Source: CAYYVK01 sp964475145 (GTDB lineage Archaea > Aenigmatarchaeota > Aenigmatarchaeia > CG10238-14 > SCSR01). From it: a DNA stretch of 30,184 nucleotides. A program made the translations under genes and the position numbers. The stretch lies in assembly GCA_964475145.1 (NCBI GenBank), contig CAYYVK010000005.1, positions 1-30,184 of the forward strand, in the 5' to 3' direction. This document shows positions 29,913 through 30,184 of the stretch, piece after piece. The notes beneath the pieces are model-generated. The model worked only from the letters and a program-made list of their open reading frames with translations. It ran no database searches and was not told the origin of the DNA. Every line of letters starts with the position of its first letter. Within the stretch, counting starts at the first letter, position 1.

Positions 29913-30044
29913 TCATTTTTTATAGTTTTGTAATTCTTTCACCCATTCTTCCAAACTCTTTATTCCTTCATGGTACTTAGTATTAACATTAACTTCAAGC
30001 TTTCCATCTCTGCATTCGAAAATATGCTTGCCTATGCGCTTCAT
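29913..30044 (-). CDS. Possible 43-aa protein
   Basis: Read leftward from ATG 30044 (a GTG precedes it in frame), this ORF gives MKRIGKHIFECRDGKLEVNV, then NTKYHEGIKSLEEWVKELQNYKK and TGA. The residue mix is protein-like: basic start, alternating beta-like segment, amphipathic C-terminal helix. A stop codon lies upstream in frame, so it is not simply the tail of a longer frame unless a frameshift is present. It sits 48 nt before tatD on the same strand. The remaining sequence to the right edge shows no other gene. Confidence 0.4.
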   Translation of the reverse strand: MKRIGKHIFECRDGKLEVNVNTKYHEGIKSLEEWVKELQNYKK

Positions 30045-30184
30045 CACGTAAAGAGCTTTGGATCTGTTGTCGATTCCTCTCGACTACTAGTTGAACGGTG
30101 CAGAAAAAATAACGAAAAAGTTAAAGTCTGTAAAACTAAAAATCCTTACATTTAACTTTAAGATCTTGAGAAAGCTATTCAAAA

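Noticed and set aside
1..30184. CRISPR arrays, insertion sequences, prophage genes
   Set aside because: No regularly spaced direct repeats, transposase or phage genes were seen. The repeated protein modules in the giant protease are diverged domains, not DNA repeats.

Overview
The window comes from an AT-rich archaeal genome. The evidence is an archaeal-type gene run for ribosomal proteins L18e-L13-S9 and RNA polymerase subunits N and K, a deoxyhypusine synthase, a TrmY-type tRNA methyltransferase, TATA-box promoters with several leaderless starts, an archaeal 16S rRNA gene, and tRNA and rRNA introns of the bulge-helix-bulge (BHB) type. The 16S gene is not followed by a 23S gene, and much of the coding capacity goes to large secreted proteins. 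Both features are common in small-genome DPANN-type archaea, but the lineage is an inference and no name is given.

Layout. 1-3.5 kb: a cluster of secreted or membrane-anchored surface proteins (the first is cut by the window edge) and an 88-aa conserved-looking protein. 3.5-6.3 kb: a MinD-like ATPase, tRNA-Gly, then L18e, L13, S9, RpoN and RpoK. 6.3-11.7 kb: argS (reverse), glmS, deoxyhypusine synthase and two small membrane proteins. 11.7-13.6 kb: two palindromic operator-like sites, adenylate kinase (reverse), tRNA-Met, a small winged-helix protein, tRNA-Arg, a small membrane protein and tRNA-His (reverse). 13.64-15.94 kb: the 16S transcription unit. 16.4-25.6 kb: tRNA-Lys(TTT), a 5'-truncated and frameshifted relic of a surface protein, a 2130-residue protein with two subtilisin domains, and a membrane protein with a cytoplasmic zinc ribbon. 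25.6-30.2 kb: rhomboid protease, a frameshifted cysteine-cluster gene, trmY, a MoaD/ThiS-like protein, an HExxH protein, tRNA-Lys(CTT), a Nudix hydrolase, a small unknown, a TatD nuclease and a 43-codon ORF.

The most striking result is the density of tiny BHB introns. The 16S gene spans about 2075 nt. Its 3' half is interrupted nine times by 31-96 nt inserts. For eight of them, the BHB rule (four-pair central helix, three-nt bulges, cuts after the second bulge base) gives exactly the conserved 16S sequence at the junction. An 8-nt mini-exon lies between introns 2 and 3. Intron 9, in the decoding-centre helix, has the layout of a C/D box guide RNA. Its two guide segments are complementary to the h44 strand around A1408 and to the anti-Shine-Dalgarno tail of the same rRNA. 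All six tRNA genes also carry introns, eight in total, in the D-loop, anticodon stem, anticodon loop and T-loop. The pre-16S processing stem itself contains a textbook BHB motif. Maturation of this rRNA and of all six tRNAs should therefore depend on one splicing endonuclease.

Links among the genes: glmS supplies glucosamine-6-phosphate for sugar nucleotides, which fits the sequon-rich surface proteins. The giant double protease, the rhomboid and the surface proteins suggest active remodelling of the cell envelope. trmY modifies the tRNA T-loop. All functional calls come from sequence reading alone; no database search was made.
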